From the NCBI GenBank assembly GCA_963757945.1, contig CAVWTN010000002.1:124001-188000 (forward strand): a stretch of 64,000 nt of DNA, given 5' to 3'. A program made the translations under genes and the position numbers. The stretch comes from CAVWTN01 sp963757945. GTDB taxonomy: Bacteria > Vulcanimicrobiota > Vulcanimicrobiia > Vulcanimicrobiales > Vulcanimicrobiaceae. Of this stretch, positions 51,807 to 60,898 are shown piece by piece (position 1 is the stretch's first letter; each line of letters starts with the position of its first letter). The notes below the pieces were generated by a model, which did not search any database, had not been told where the DNA came from, and was given only the letters and a program-made list of their open reading frames with translations.

Positions 51807-52347
51807 GGGATTCACCGTGTGGTTGACCGGCCTCTCAGGTGCCGGAAAGAGCACGATCGCCGCACTCTTGCATGCGGAGCTCGAAGCGCGCGGCCGTGCC
51901 GTCGAAGTGCTGGACGGCGACGCCGTTCGCACGCATCTTTCGAAGGGACTGGGCTTCAGCCGCGAGGACCGCGACACGAACATCGCGCGCATCGCGTTCG
52001 TCGCCTCGCTGCTCACCAAGCACGGCGTCGCCGTCATCGTCGCCGCGATCTCGCCGTTCGCCCGGGCGCGAGCGCTCGCACGCGAGACGATCGGCGAATT
52101 CGTGGAAGTCTACGTCGAATGCTCGCTCGACGAGCTGACCCGCCGCGACGTGAAAGGGCTCTACCAGCGCGCGCTGCGCGGTGAGATCGAGAACTTCACC
52201 GGCGTCTCGGATCCCTACGAGGCGCCCGAGCGCCCGGACGTCGCCGTCTCGAGCGAAACGCAAGCCGTTGAAGAGAGCGTCGCGGCGATCGTCGCCGAAC
52301 TCGAGCGTCGCGGCTACGTCGCACGTCTTTCGCCGGTGCGGGTATGA
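51799..52347 (+). CDS. cysC: adenylylsulfate kinase
   Basis: Phosphorylates APS to PAPS. 182 residues from a GTG overlapping the cysH stop. Walker A GLSGAGKST, then VLDGDAVRTHLSKGLGFSREDRDTN, the APS-binding region, and the conserved KGLYQRALRGEIENFTGVSDPYEAP lid. An APS reductase and an APS kinase side by side suggest PAPS is made for sulfation rather than for sulfite production. Confidence 0.95.
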   Translation: MAKGFTVWLTGLSGAGKSTIAALLHAELEARGRAVEVLDGDAVRTHLSKGLGFSREDRDTNIARIAFVASLLTKHGVAVIVAAISPFARARALARETIGEFVEVYVECSLDELTRRDVKGLYQRALRGEIENFTGVSDPYEAPERPDVAVSSETQAVEESVAAIVAELERRGYVARLSPVRV

Positions 52348-53411
52348 GTTCGGGCCTTGCGACGAAGCTCGTTCTGAGCGCGCGCGAGCTCAGCGACGTC
52401 GCGCTCATCCTGAACGGCGCGTTCGCGCCGCTCGACGGCTTCTTGGGACGCGCGGACTACGCCGGCGTCGTCTCCGATCTGCGGCTCTCGAACGGCGCCG
52501 TGTGGTCGCTGCCGGTCACGCTCTCCGTTGCGCGCGACGACGCGCCCGCCCTCGATGAGACCGTCGAGCTGATCGACGAAGCGGGGACGGTTGCCGCCCT
52601 GCTCGACGTCACGGACGTCTTCGCGTACGACAAATCGCGCGAAGCGCGCGAGGTCTATCGCACGGAGGATGCGGCGCATCCCGGCGTGGCCGTGCTCTTC
52701 GCGCAAAAGGACGTGCTGGTGGGCGGACGCGTCCGGCCCGCGGGCCTCCCCGCTGCGAGCGCGGGCCCTCTGGCGCTGACGCCGCAAGAAACGCGGGCCG
52801 AGTTCGCTCGGCGCGGCTGGAAGACGATCGTCGGCTTCCAAACGCGAAATCCCGTCCATCGCGCGCACGAGTACATCCAGAAGAGCGCGCTCGAGATCGT
52901 TGACGGGCTGCTCCTGCACCCGCTCGTCGGCGAGACGAAATCGGACGACATTCCCGCGGACGTGCGCCTGCGCTGCTATCAAGCGCTCCTCGCGGGATAC
53001 TTTCCGCCCGAGCGCGTCGTGCTCTCAACGCTTCCGGCGGCAATGCGCTACGCCGGCCCGCGTGAAGCGATCTTTCACGCGCTCGTGCGCAGGAACTACG
53101 GCTGCACGCACTTCATCGTGGGCCGCGATCACGCCGGGGTCGGCAACTACTACGGCACCTACGACGCGCAAGCGCTCTTCGATTCGTTCACGCAGGCCGA
53201 GCTCGGGATCGTGCCGCTCAAGTACGAGAACAGCTTCTTCTGCCGCCGTTGCGATTCCATGGCGACGCGCAAGACCTGCCCCCATCCCACCGACGCGCAC
53301 GTTGCGCTCAGCGGAACGGCCGTCCGCGCCCTGCTCCGCGGCGGCCAGCTGCCGCCGCCCGAGTTCTCGCGCCCGGAGGTCGCTCGCATTCTGATCGAGG
53401 CGCTCGCATGA
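52344..53411 (+). CDS. sat: sulfate adenylyltransferase
   Basis: ATP + sulfate to APS + PPi. 355 residues of the single-chain (Sat) type. Substrate loops GFQTRNPVHRAHEYIQ and VGRDHAGVG are present, as is the zinc-type Cys group FFCRRCDSMATRKTC. ATGA overlaps on both sides tie it to cysC and cysA. Confidence 0.96.
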   Translation: MSSGLATKLVLSARELSDVALILNGAFAPLDGFLGRADYAGVVSDLRLSNGAVWSLPVTLSVARDDAPALDETVELIDEAGTVAALLDVTDVFAYDKSREAREVYRTEDAAHPGVAVLFAQKDVLVGGRVRPAGLPAASAGPLALTPQETRAEFARRGWKTIVGFQTRNPVHRAHEYIQKSALEIVDGLLLHPLVGETKSDDIPADVRLRCYQALLAGYFPPERVVLSTLPAAMRYAGPREAIFHALVRRNYGCTHFIVGRDHAGVGNYYGTYDAQALFDSFTQAELGIVPLKYENSFFCRRCDSMATRKTCPHPTDAHVALSGTAVRALLRGGQLPPPEFSRPEVARILIEALA

Positions 53412-54385
53412 GCATCGTCCTCGAGGGCATCTGGAAATCGTTCGGCGAGGTCGGCGTGCTCGAGGACGTGAGCGCGACGATCGCCGCGCGCACGCTGACC
53501 GCGCTGATCGGCCCATCGGGCTGCGGCAAGTCGACGCTGTTGCGGCTGATCGCCGGATTCGAACGGCCCGATCGCGGCCGGGTTCTGCTCGACGGCACCG
53601 ATGCGACCGCCATCCCGCTCGGCAAGCGCGACGTCGGCTTCGGCTTTCAGAACTACGCACTCTTCCCGCACCTGACCGTCGCCGAGAACATCGCGTTCGG
53701 CTTGCACGTCCGTAAGGATTCGCGCGCCAAGATCGAAGCGCGCGTCGCCGAGCTCTTGGCGCTGATCCAACTCGAAGGCTACGGCAAGCGGCGGCCGCAC
53801 GAACTTTCGGGCGGCCAGCGTCAGCGGGTCGCGCTCGCGCGGGCGCTCGCCCCGAGCCCGCGCTTTCTCTTGCTCGACGAGCCCTTCGGTGCGCTCGATC
53901 TGCAGGTCCGCAAAGAACTGCGCACCTGGGTCCGTTCGCTCCACGAGCAGACGCACGTCACCACGGTCATCGTGACGCACGATGCGGATGAGGCGATGGA
54001 GATCTCCGATCAGCTCGTCGTGCTCGCACAGGGCCGCGTGCAGCAATCGGGAGCGCCCCGCCGGATCTACGAGCACCCCGCGAACCCGTTCGTGATGCGC
54101 TTCCTGGGCAGCGTGAACGCGTTGCGGGGCGCGGCGGACACGGTCTACGTGCGTCCGCACGATTTCCGGATCGAGACCGGTCACTTCGGTGAAGCGGCGC
54201 CGGCCGTCGTCGAGCGCGTGATCGAACTCGGCTCGCGCACGCAACTCGAACTCGCGCTCCCCGACGGGCAGAACATCATCAGCGAGATCCCGAGCGGTCA
54301 CGCGGCGACGCTCGGCCCGCGCGTCGGCATGACCGTCTACCTGGAAGCCAAACGCACGCGCACCTTCGACTCACTCGCCTCTTGA
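53408..54385 (+). CDS. cysA: sulfate/thiosulfate ABC transporter ATP-binding protein
   Basis: 325 residues. Walker A GPSGCGKS (35-42), Q-loop FQNYALFPH, signature LSGGQRQRVALARAL, Walker B FLLLDEPFGALD, then a C-terminal regulatory barrel (VYVRPHDFRIE). Powers the CysT-CysW channel encoded downstream. Confidence 0.95.
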   Translation: MSIVLEGIWKSFGEVGVLEDVSATIAARTLTALIGPSGCGKSTLLRLIAGFERPDRGRVLLDGTDATAIPLGKRDVGFGFQNYALFPHLTVAENIAFGLHVRKDSRAKIEARVAELLALIQLEGYGKRRPHELSGGQRQRVALARALAPSPRFLLLDEPFGALDLQVRKELRTWVRSLHEQTHVTTVIVTHDADEAMEISDQLVVLAQGRVQQSGAPRRIYEHPANPFVMRFLGSVNALRGAADTVYVRPHDFRIETGHFGEAAPAVVERVIELGSRTQLELALPDGQNIISEIPSGHAATLGPRVGMTVYLEAKRTRTFDSLAS

Positions 54386-54395
54386 AAAGGGAATC

Positions 54396-55394
54396 ATGAA
54401 CCGTCTTCGCTTGCCGGCGCTCGCAGCCGCGCTCTTCCTTCTTCTCTCGCCGATCGCGGCCTCGGCCGACCAGGCGATCTTGAACGTCTCCTACGATCCG
54501 ACGCGCGAACTCTACAGCGCGTACAACACGCTCTTCGCCGCCTATTGGAAGAAGAAAACCGGCGAGGCCGTGACGATCAATCAATCGCACGGCGGATCCG
54601 GCGCGCAAGCGCGCGCCGTCATCGAGGGCTTAGAAGCGGATGTCGTGACGCTCGCGCTGGCGTACGATATCGACGCGATCGCGGAGAAGGCGCACTTGCT
54701 GCCCGCCGATTGGCAGAAGCGCCTGCCGGATAACTCGAGCCCCTACACCTCGACCGTCGTGCTGGTCGTGCGCAAGGGCAACCCGAAGGGGATCCACGGC
54801 TGGGAAGACCTGATACGTCGGGGCGTCTCGGTTATCACCGCGAGCCCGAAGACCAGCGGCGGCGCGCGCTGGAATTTTCTCGCGGCCTACGACTACGGGC
54901 TGCGCGCGAACCAGAACGACGATGCCAAGGCGCGCGCGTACGTGACCGCGCTCTACAAGAACGTTCCCGTGCTCGACAGCGGCGCGCGCGGCTCTACGGT
55001 GACCTTCGTCGATCACGGCCTGGGCGACGTGCTGATCGCGTGGGAGAACGAAGCGTTCTTGACCCTCAAAGAGCACCCCGCCGATTTCGAGATCGTCGTC
55101 CCCAAGACGAGCATCCTGGCGGAGCCGCCGGTCGCGGTCGTCGACGTGAACGCGAAGAAACACGGCACCGAGCAGCTCGCGAAGGCGTATCTGGAATATC
55201 TCTACACGCCCGAAGCGCAGAAGCTCGCGGCGTCGTGGGGATACCGTCCGCGCCTGGCGTCGGCCGCCGCGAGCGGCCCGCATTTCGCGGTGACGAGCCT
55301 GCACACGGTGGCCGAGTTCGGCGGCTGGCAAGCGGCGCAGCAGCGCTTCTTCGCCGACGGCGGCCTGTTCGACCAGATCTACACGGTGAAATAG
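54396..55394 (+). CDS. periplasmic sulfate-binding protein
   Basis: 332 residues: Sec signal peptide (to about SAADQ) and a type II periplasmic binding protein. Sulfate-contact blocks NQSHGGSGAQARAV, ASPKTSGGARWNFLAA and VLDSGARGSTVTFV are those of Sbp/CysP. AAAAGGGA precedes the ATG. Confidence 0.95.
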   Translation: MNRLRLPALAAALFLLLSPIAASADQAILNVSYDPTRELYSAYNTLFAAYWKKKTGEAVTINQSHGGSGAQARAVIEGLEADVVTLALAYDIDAIAEKAHLLPADWQKRLPDNSSPYTSTVVLVVRKGNPKGIHGWEDLIRRGVSVITASPKTSGGARWNFLAAYDYGLRANQNDDAKARAYVTALYKNVPVLDSGARGSTVTFVDHGLGDVLIAWENEAFLTLKEHPADFEIVVPKTSILAEPPVAVVDVNAKKHGTEQLAKAYLEYLYTPEAQKLAASWGYRPRLASAAASGPHFAVTSLHTVAEFGGWQAAQQRFFADGGLFDQIYTVK

Positions 55395-55397
55395 CCG

Positions 55398-56219
55398 ATG
55401 CGGCACGAGGCGATTCCGGGCAGGAACCTGGCGCTGGGCACGACGCTCACGCTCCTCTCGCTCGTCGTCCTCGTGCCGCTCTCGGCCGTCATCCTCACGC
55501 TGGGGGGCTTGACGCCCGAGCGCTTTCTCGCGGTCGCGGCCTCGCCGCGCACGCTCGCCGCATACCGCCTCACGTTCGGCGCATCGCTTGCGGGCGCATC
55601 GATCGACTTGCTCGCGGGCACGTTCGTCGCGTGGGTGCTCGTGCGCTATCACTTCCCCGGGCGCCGCCTGCTCGACGCCGTCGTCGACATCCCGTTTGCG
55701 ATCCCGACCGCCGTGACCGGGATCGCGCTCGCGACGCTCTACGGCGCCCACGGCTGGGCCGGAGCCGCGCTCGCCCAAGCCGGCATCACGGTGGCCTACA
55801 CGCCGCTCGGCGTCGGCCTCGCGCTGACGTTCGTCGGTTTTCCGTTCGTCGTGCGGACCGTTCAGCCGGTCATTGCGTCCTTGCCGAAGGAGTTCGGCGA
55901 AGCCGCCGTCTCGCTGGGCGCGGACCGCGGCGCCGTGTTCCGGCGGGTGACTTTGCCGCTGATCTTTCCCGCGATGCTGACCGGTTTCGCGCTGGCGCTG
56001 GCGCGCGCGCTCGGCGAATACGGTTCGGTGATCTTCATCTCGGGGAACATGCCGGGCCGCACGGAGATCGCGCCGCTGCTGATCGTCTCGCACCTCGAGA
56101 GTTACGACTATCAGGGTGCGGCTGCGATCGCGACCGTCCTGCTGCTGACCTCGTTTCTGCTGCTGCTCGCGATCAACGCGCTGCAGCGCCGCATCGCGCT
56201 GACGCGCGCGGAACCATGA
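55398..56219 (+). CDS. cysT: sulfate ABC transporter permease CysT
   Basis: 273 residues, six TM segments. The EAA cytoplasmic loop is EFGEAAVSLGADRGAVFRRVTLP, which docks on CysA. Starts three bases after the binding-protein stop and overlaps cysW by ATGA. Confidence 0.94.
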   Translation: MRHEAIPGRNLALGTTLTLLSLVVLVPLSAVILTLGGLTPERFLAVAASPRTLAAYRLTFGASLAGASIDLLAGTFVAWVLVRYHFPGRRLLDAVVDIPFAIPTAVTGIALATLYGAHGWAGAALAQAGITVAYTPLGVGLALTFVGFPFVVRTVQPVIASLPKEFGEAAVSLGADRGAVFRRVTLPLIFPAMLTGFALALARALGEYGSVIFISGNMPGRTEIAPLLIVSHLESYDYQGAAAIATVLLLTSFLLLLAINALQRRIALTRAEP

Positions 56220-57079
56220 GCCTCGATTACGCCGTAACGCTCCCGCAGATTCGCAGCGAGCCGGCCGTCGCGGCGAAGCCCGCGCGGCTGTTCGGCCCCG
56301 ACGCGATCGCGGTCGGCGGCGCCGTCGTGCTGGTCGCGGGGCTCATCGTCCTGCCGCTCGTCTGCGTGGTGTACGAGGCGTTCCGCGCGGGCGCCGGGAC
56401 GTTCGCGAAGACGTTCACGGAGCCGTATGCGCTCTCCGCGATCCGGCTGACGCTCGGGGTCGCGTTCGCGACGGTCGCCTTCAACACGTTCTTCGGCCTC
56501 GTCGCCGCGTGGACGGTCACGAAGTACCGCTTTGGGCTCAAGCCCTGGCTGCTCACCGCGATCGATCTTCCGCTGACCGTTTCGCCGGTCGTGGCGGGGC
56601 TCGCCGTTCTGCTGACGTTCGGCGCGCGCTCGCCGATCGGAGCCTGGCTGATCGCGCACGCCGTTCACATCGCGTTCGCGCCGCCCGGCATCGTGCTCGC
56701 GACGATCTTCGTGACGTTCCCGTTCGTCGCGCGCGAACTGATCGCGTTCATGCAAGAGCAGCGACGCGAGCTCGAAGAAGCGGCGCTCGTGCTCGGCGCC
56801 TCCGTGTGGCAGACGCTCTGGCGCATCACGATCCCGAACGCGCGCTGGGCGCTGCTCAACGGCATTCTGCTCACGAACGCGCGCGCGATGGGCGAGTTCG
56901 GAGCCGTCTCCGTGATCTCGGGCCGCATCCGCGGCTATACGGACACGGTCCCGCTCCACATCGAGATCCTATATAACGAAAACTCGTTCGCCTCGGCGTT
57001 CGCGCTCGCGACCGCGCTCGCCGTCGTCACGATCGCCTTGACGCTGCTGCGGGCGGCATTGGTGCGCCAACAGGAGTAA
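56216..57079 (+). CDS. cysW: sulfate ABC transporter permease CysW
   Basis: 287 residues with six TM segments and EAA loop ELEEAALVLGASVWQTLWRIT. The N-terminal 35 residues are a cytoplasmic tail. Ends the sulfate transport genes; the next gene starts within 45 bp, so transcription may continue into the molybdate genes. Confidence 0.94.
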   Translation: MSLDYAVTLPQIRSEPAVAAKPARLFGPDAIAVGGAVVLVAGLIVLPLVCVVYEAFRAGAGTFAKTFTEPYALSAIRLTLGVAFATVAFNTFFGLVAAWTVTKYRFGLKPWLLTAIDLPLTVSPVVAGLAVLLTFGARSPIGAWLIAHAVHIAFAPPGIVLATIFVTFPFVARELIAFMQEQRRELEEAALVLGASVWQTLWRITIPNARWALLNGILLTNARAMGEFGAVSVISGRIRGYTDTVPLHIEILYNENSFASAFALATALAVVTIALTLLRAALVRQQE

Positions 57080-57121
57080 GACGCAGGGCTCGTGGAGGCG
57101 GGGGCAAAAACGCTTTGCTCC

Positions 57122-58195
57122 ATGGAAGCACCCGTTGCGTCCGGCAATCGGATCCTCGCCAAGCGCCGCGAGCTCGGGCTCTCGCAAGAGGCCCTGGCGC
57201 AGGCCGGCGGCGTCTCCCGGCAGGCGATCGGAGCGATCGAGAGCGGTCGCACGCAGCCCGGCGTCTCGCTGGCTCTCGCGATCGCGCGCACGCTGAACTC
57301 CACCGTCGAGGAACTCTTCGGCGAGGACGCCGACGAGGAGATTGCGCTCGGGCCCGGCGAGACGAAGGTGAGCCCCGGCCAGCGCGTCGTCGTGGCGACG
57401 ATCGGCGAACGCAGGGTGATCCGCGATCTCGATCAGCCCTCGCTCGGTTCGGTGGCAGAATCCGCCGGAGCGATCGTCGTGGACGCGCGGCTCCGCCATG
57501 CGCGCGTGCGCACGCTCGGGCCGGACGTCCGCGCCGAGGACATGGTCTTCGTGTCCGGCTGCGACGTGAGCTTGGGGCTCCTCGTGCGGCACCTCGATGC
57601 GCACAAGGCGCGCGGCGTGTGGTTCGCGTCGAACAATCGGGAGGCACTGGCGGATCTCGCCGCGGGCCGCACGCACGTCGCGGCGATCCACGGCCCGGAA
57701 GCCGAGCGCAAGAAGGCCGGCGCCGTCCGCCGCTTCGATCTCGCGAACATCGAGGAAGGCTGGCTCATCGCGCGCGGGAACCCGCTTGCGTTTGGGGGCG
57801 CGCGCGACCTCGCGCGCGCCGGAATCAAACTCGCGAACCGCCCCGCGGGCGCAGGCGCACGGTCCTTGCTCGATGCGGAAGTGCGTCGCGCCGGGATCGA
57901 CCCGCGGCGCCTCGCGGGATACGATCGCGAACTCGGCGGGCACCTCGACGTCGCTCGAGCGGTCGCGCAGGGCTTCGCGGACGTCGGCGTCGGGATCGCC
58001 TCGGCCGCCCGGCTGTTCGGGCTCGACTTCATCCCGCTGCGCTCTGAGCGCTCGTCGCTCCTGATCCCCGAAGCGTATCTGCGGCACGCGGGCGTCGCGG
58101 CGCTCGTGGAAACGCTGCGTTCGAATGCCTACCGGCGCGACCTTCAGGCGTTCGGCCCTTACGACACGCGGCGCACCGGTGAGGTCATCGCTTGA
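57122..58195 (+). CDS. HTH (XRE) regulator fused to periplasmic-binding-protein-like domain
   Basis: About 357 residues; a GTG at 57092 would add 10. Residues about 8-60 form an XRE helix-turn-helix (ILAKRRELGLSQEALAQAGG, VSRQAIGAIESGRTQPG). The rest is a PBP-like domain of the molybdate/tungstate-binding type (GCDVSLGLLVRHL, GFADVGVGIASAARLFGLDF). Such proteins sense oxyanions and regulate molybdopterin or transport genes. Its TTGA overlap with modA supports molybdate control. Confidence 0.85.
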   Translation: MEAPVASGNRILAKRRELGLSQEALAQAGGVSRQAIGAIESGRTQPGVSLALAIARTLNSTVEELFGEDADEEIALGPGETKVSPGQRVVVATIGERRVIRDLDQPSLGSVAESAGAIVVDARLRHARVRTLGPDVRAEDMVFVSGCDVSLGLLVRHLDAHKARGVWFASNNREALADLAAGRTHVAAIHGPEAERKKAGAVRRFDLANIEEGWLIARGNPLAFGGARDLARAGIKLANRPAGAGARSLLDAEVRRAGIDPRRLAGYDRELGGHLDVARAVAQGFADVGVGIASAARLFGLDFIPLRSERSSLLIPEAYLRHAGVAALVETLRSNAYRRDLQAFGPYDTRRTGEVIA

Positions 58196-59028
58196 CGCAC
58201 CTTCGCCTGCTCGGTCTCGGTCTCGCGCTCGGTCTCGCTCTTGGGCTCCCGGCGATCGCGGCGGCCGCCGACGCGCCCGCCGCGACAAACCTCAACGTGT
58301 TCGCGGCCGCCTCCCTGCGCGAGGCGTTCAGCGCGATCGGGAAGCAATTCGAGGCCGACAACCACGTTACCGTGCGCTTCAATTTCGCCGGCGCGGACAT
58401 GCTGGCGAATCAGATCGTGCAAGGAGCGCCGGCCGACGTGTTCGCATCGGCCAATGAGGCGTGGATAACGTACCTCCAAGAGCGGGGTCAGCTCGCATCG
58501 ACGCCCCACGTGTTCGCGCGCAACCGCTTGACGATCATCGTCCCCAAGAACAATCCCGCGGGGATTCTCCGTCCCCAAGATCTCGCGAACGCGGGCGTCA
58601 AACTCGTCTTCGAAGCGCCGACGGTGCCGCTCGGGAAGTATTCGCGGGACGCGCTGGCGAGCATGAGTGCCGATCCTGCCTACGGCGCCGATTTTGCGGC
58701 GAACGTCGAGCGCAACGTCGTCTCCAACGAACTCGACGTGAAGGCCGTGGCGACGAAGATCGCAGCGGGGGAAGGCGACGCGGGGTTCGTCTTCGTCACC
58801 GACGTCCCGCCGATCGCCGCAAGCGTTTCGACCGTAGCCGTGCCGTCGGAATACGCTCCGCCGGCCATCTACCCGATCGCGGTCGTCAAGGGCTCCGCTT
58901 CCCCGGACCTCGCCGCAAAATTCATCGCCTACGTGCTCTCACCGGCGGGGCAAGCCGTCCTGCGTCAACGCGGCTTCCTGCCGCCGCAGGCACTCGCCGA
59001 ACCTGTTGCGCCGGCGCCGGTTCGATAG
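58192..59028 (+). CDS. modA: molybdate-binding protein ModA (copy 1)
   Basis: 278 residues, TTG start, signal peptide (LALGLALGLPAIAAAAD), and the ModA blocks VFAAASLREAFSAIG, FNFAGADMLANQI, GAPADVFASAN and AEGDAG-like GEGDAGFVFVTD. Binds molybdate or tungstate for the ModB-ModC transporter. Overlaps modB by 23 bp. Confidence 0.94.
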   Translation: MTHLRLLGLGLALGLALGLPAIAAAADAPAATNLNVFAAASLREAFSAIGKQFEADNHVTVRFNFAGADMLANQIVQGAPADVFASANEAWITYLQERGQLASTPHVFARNRLTIIVPKNNPAGILRPQDLANAGVKLVFEAPTVPLGKYSRDALASMSADPAYGADFAANVERNVVSNELDVKAVATKIAAGEGDAGFVFVTDVPPIAASVSTVAVPSEYAPPAIYPIAVVKGSASPDLAAKFIAYVLSPAGQAVLRQRGFLPPQALAEPVAPAPVR

Positions 59029-59791
59029 CGGGAAGCTCATCGTCGCCGTGCCGGCGGCGATGTTCCTCGCCTTCGTCCTCGCGCCGGTCAGTGCGCTGTT
59101 CTTGCGCTCGACGCCGAGCGCGTTCTTCGCCGCGTTGCAGCAGCCGGACGTGCAATCGGCGCTTCGGCTCAGCGTCCTCACGACGGCGATCACGCTGGTC
59201 TGCGCCGTCGCCTTCGGGACGCCGATCGCGTATCTGCTCGCGCGCTGGAGCTTTCCGGGACGCAGGCTGCTCGACACGCTGGTCGATCTGCCGATCGTCG
59301 TTCCGCCGGCCGTCGCAGGCGTCGCGCTCTTGATCGCCTTCGGGCGGCGCGGGATATTCGCGCCCCTGCTCGACGCCGCCGGCATTCAACTCTCGTTCAC
59401 GACGGCCGCCGTCGTGCTCGCGCAGCTGTTCGTGGCCTCGCCGTTCTACGTCCGCGCCGCCCGCGCGGGGTTCCTGGCCGTCGACCGGCGCCTCGAGGAA
59501 GCGTCGGCGACGCTGGGCGCGGGCCGCTTCGAGACGTTTCGCCGCATCACGATCCCCATGGCGCTCCCCAGCCTGATCGGCGGCGCCGTGCTCACGTGGG
59601 CGCGCGCGCTCGGCGAATTCGGCGCGACGATCATGTTCGCCGGAAACCTCGTCGGCGTTTCGCAGACGATGCCGCTCGCCGTCTACCTGAAACTCGAGAG
59701 CGGGGACCTCCCGGCGGCGCTCGCGCTTTCGATCATCCTGGTCATCGCGAGCTTCGCCGTCCTGCTCGTCGTGCGGCTCGCGGAGCGCTGA
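59006..59791 (+). CDS. modB: molybdate ABC transporter permease ModB
   Basis: 261 residues, TTG start inside the modA end. Five to six TM segments, with the EAA loop RLEEASATLGAGRFETFRRITIP and the ModB sequence RALGEFGATIMFAGN near the end. Stop and modC start share one base. Confidence 0.93.
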   Translation: MRRRRFDSGKLIVAVPAAMFLAFVLAPVSALFLRSTPSAFFAALQQPDVQSALRLSVLTTAITLVCAVAFGTPIAYLLARWSFPGRRLLDTLVDLPIVVPPAVAGVALLIAFGRRGIFAPLLDAAGIQLSFTTAAVVLAQLFVASPFYVRAARAGFLAVDRRLEEASATLGAGRFETFRRITIPMALPSLIGGAVLTWARALGEFGATIMFAGNLVGVSQTMPLAVYLKLESGDLPAALALSIILVIASFAVLLVVRLAER

Positions 59792-60495
59792 TGCTGCAGG
59801 CGCGCATCGTCAAGAGGCTCCGCGACTTCACGCTCGATGTCGACGTACAGGCCTCCGCGGGCGTCACGCTCATCGTAGGACCGAGCGGCTCCGGCAAGAC
59901 GACCCTGCTGCGCATCATCGCCGGACTCGACGAGATCGACGGCGGCTGCGTTTCGATCGGCGAGCGCATCCTCGACGACGGCAACGGGCGCTTCGTCCCC
60001 GCCGGCAAACGCGACATCGCGTACGTCCTCCAGGAATACGCGCTGTTTCCGCACCTCTCGGTGGCCGAGAACGTCGCCTACGGCTTGGTCGCCCGGCGCG
60101 TTCCGCGCGAGGAGCGCGAGGCGCGCGTGGCGTCGGCGCTGGAACGTTTCGGTATCCCGGACGTCGCGCACGTCAAGCCCGATAAGCTCTCCGGCGGTCA
60201 GCGCCAGCGCGTCGCGCTCGCTCGCGCGCTCGTGCTGGAACCACGCGCGTTGCTGCTCGACGAACCGCTGGCGGCGCTCGACGTGCAGACCCGCAGCTCC
60301 GTTCGCAGAGAACTTCATTCAATCGTCACGCAAGTCCCGATCCCGACGCTGCTCGTCACGCACGACGCCGCGGACGCGCGCTCCTTTCCGGAACGGGTCA
60401 TCGCGATCGAAGGCGGCGCGATCACCCAAAGCGGTTCGTGCGCCGAACTCTTCGGCTCGCCGGCGACCCCGTTCATCGCGGATTTCGCGGGATGA
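59791..60495 (+). CDS. modC: molybdate ABC transporter ATP-binding protein ModC (no TOBE domain)
   Basis: 234 residues: Walker A GPSGSGKTT, LSGGQRQRVALARAL, Walker B LLLDEPLAALD, switch His VTHDAAD. It ends right after the ATPase core; typical ModC has a further 110-residue molybdate-binding TOBE region. A free-standing molbindin is encoded 25 bp away on the other strand. Confidence 0.92.
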   Translation: MLQARIVKRLRDFTLDVDVQASAGVTLIVGPSGSGKTTLLRIIAGLDEIDGGCVSIGERILDDGNGRFVPAGKRDIAYVLQEYALFPHLSVAENVAYGLVARRVPREEREARVASALERFGIPDVAHVKPDKLSGGQRQRVALARALVLEPRALLLDEPLAALDVQTRSSVRRELHSIVTQVPIPTLLVTHDAADARSFPERVIAIEGGAITQSGSCAELFGSPATPFIADFAG

Positions 60496-60519
60496 ACGCT
60501 CGCCGGCGCGCCGCGGCCG

Positions 60520-60723
60520 CTACTTCGCGATCAAGACCTCGGTCGACTTGACGATCACGACGACGTTGTCGCCTTCCTTGAGCCCCAAGCGCTCCACCGA
60601 GGACTTCGTGATTACGGCGGTCAGGTCGGAAGCCGAGACCTCGACTTCGACCTCGGCCATGATGGTGCCGTTCCGAACCGCTTTCACCCGGCCCGGGATC
60701 TGGTTGCGCGCGCTGATCTCCAT
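60520..60723 (-). CDS. molbindin (Mop/TOBE) molybdate-binding protein
   Basis: 67 residues, one TOBE unit: ISARNQIPGRVKAVRNGTIM, EVEVEV strand, SVERLGLKEGDNVVVIVKS. Hexameric Mop proteins store molybdate in the cytoplasm or help regulation. Strong SD (AAGGAGAG). Opposes modC and is divergent from the second modA. Confidence 0.93.
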   Translation of the reverse strand: MEISARNQIPGRVKAVRNGTIMAEVEVEVSASDLTAVITKSSVERLGLKEGDNVVVIVKSTEVLIAK

Positions 60724-60898
60724 TGTTGGGACTCTCCTTCGTAGTACGCGTGATGCGCTTCGTGCGCCAAGTGGTTAACCGCGGGCGGCAGGGGCCGAAA
60801 CGCGCAAGCAAGCACACTTCACTATTGTGCTTGATTTGCTTGCCCCCACGCGCCTCGTCGCCAAACGCCGTGTAGCTCGCGTTCACCCACGTGAGGGG
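60724..60898. promoter_or_regulatory. divergent mop / modA2 intergenic region
   Basis: 175 bp expected to hold both promoters. GCACACTTCACTATTGTGC at 60810-60828 is a weak imperfect palindrome. No typical ModE box was recognised. Confidence 0.35.
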
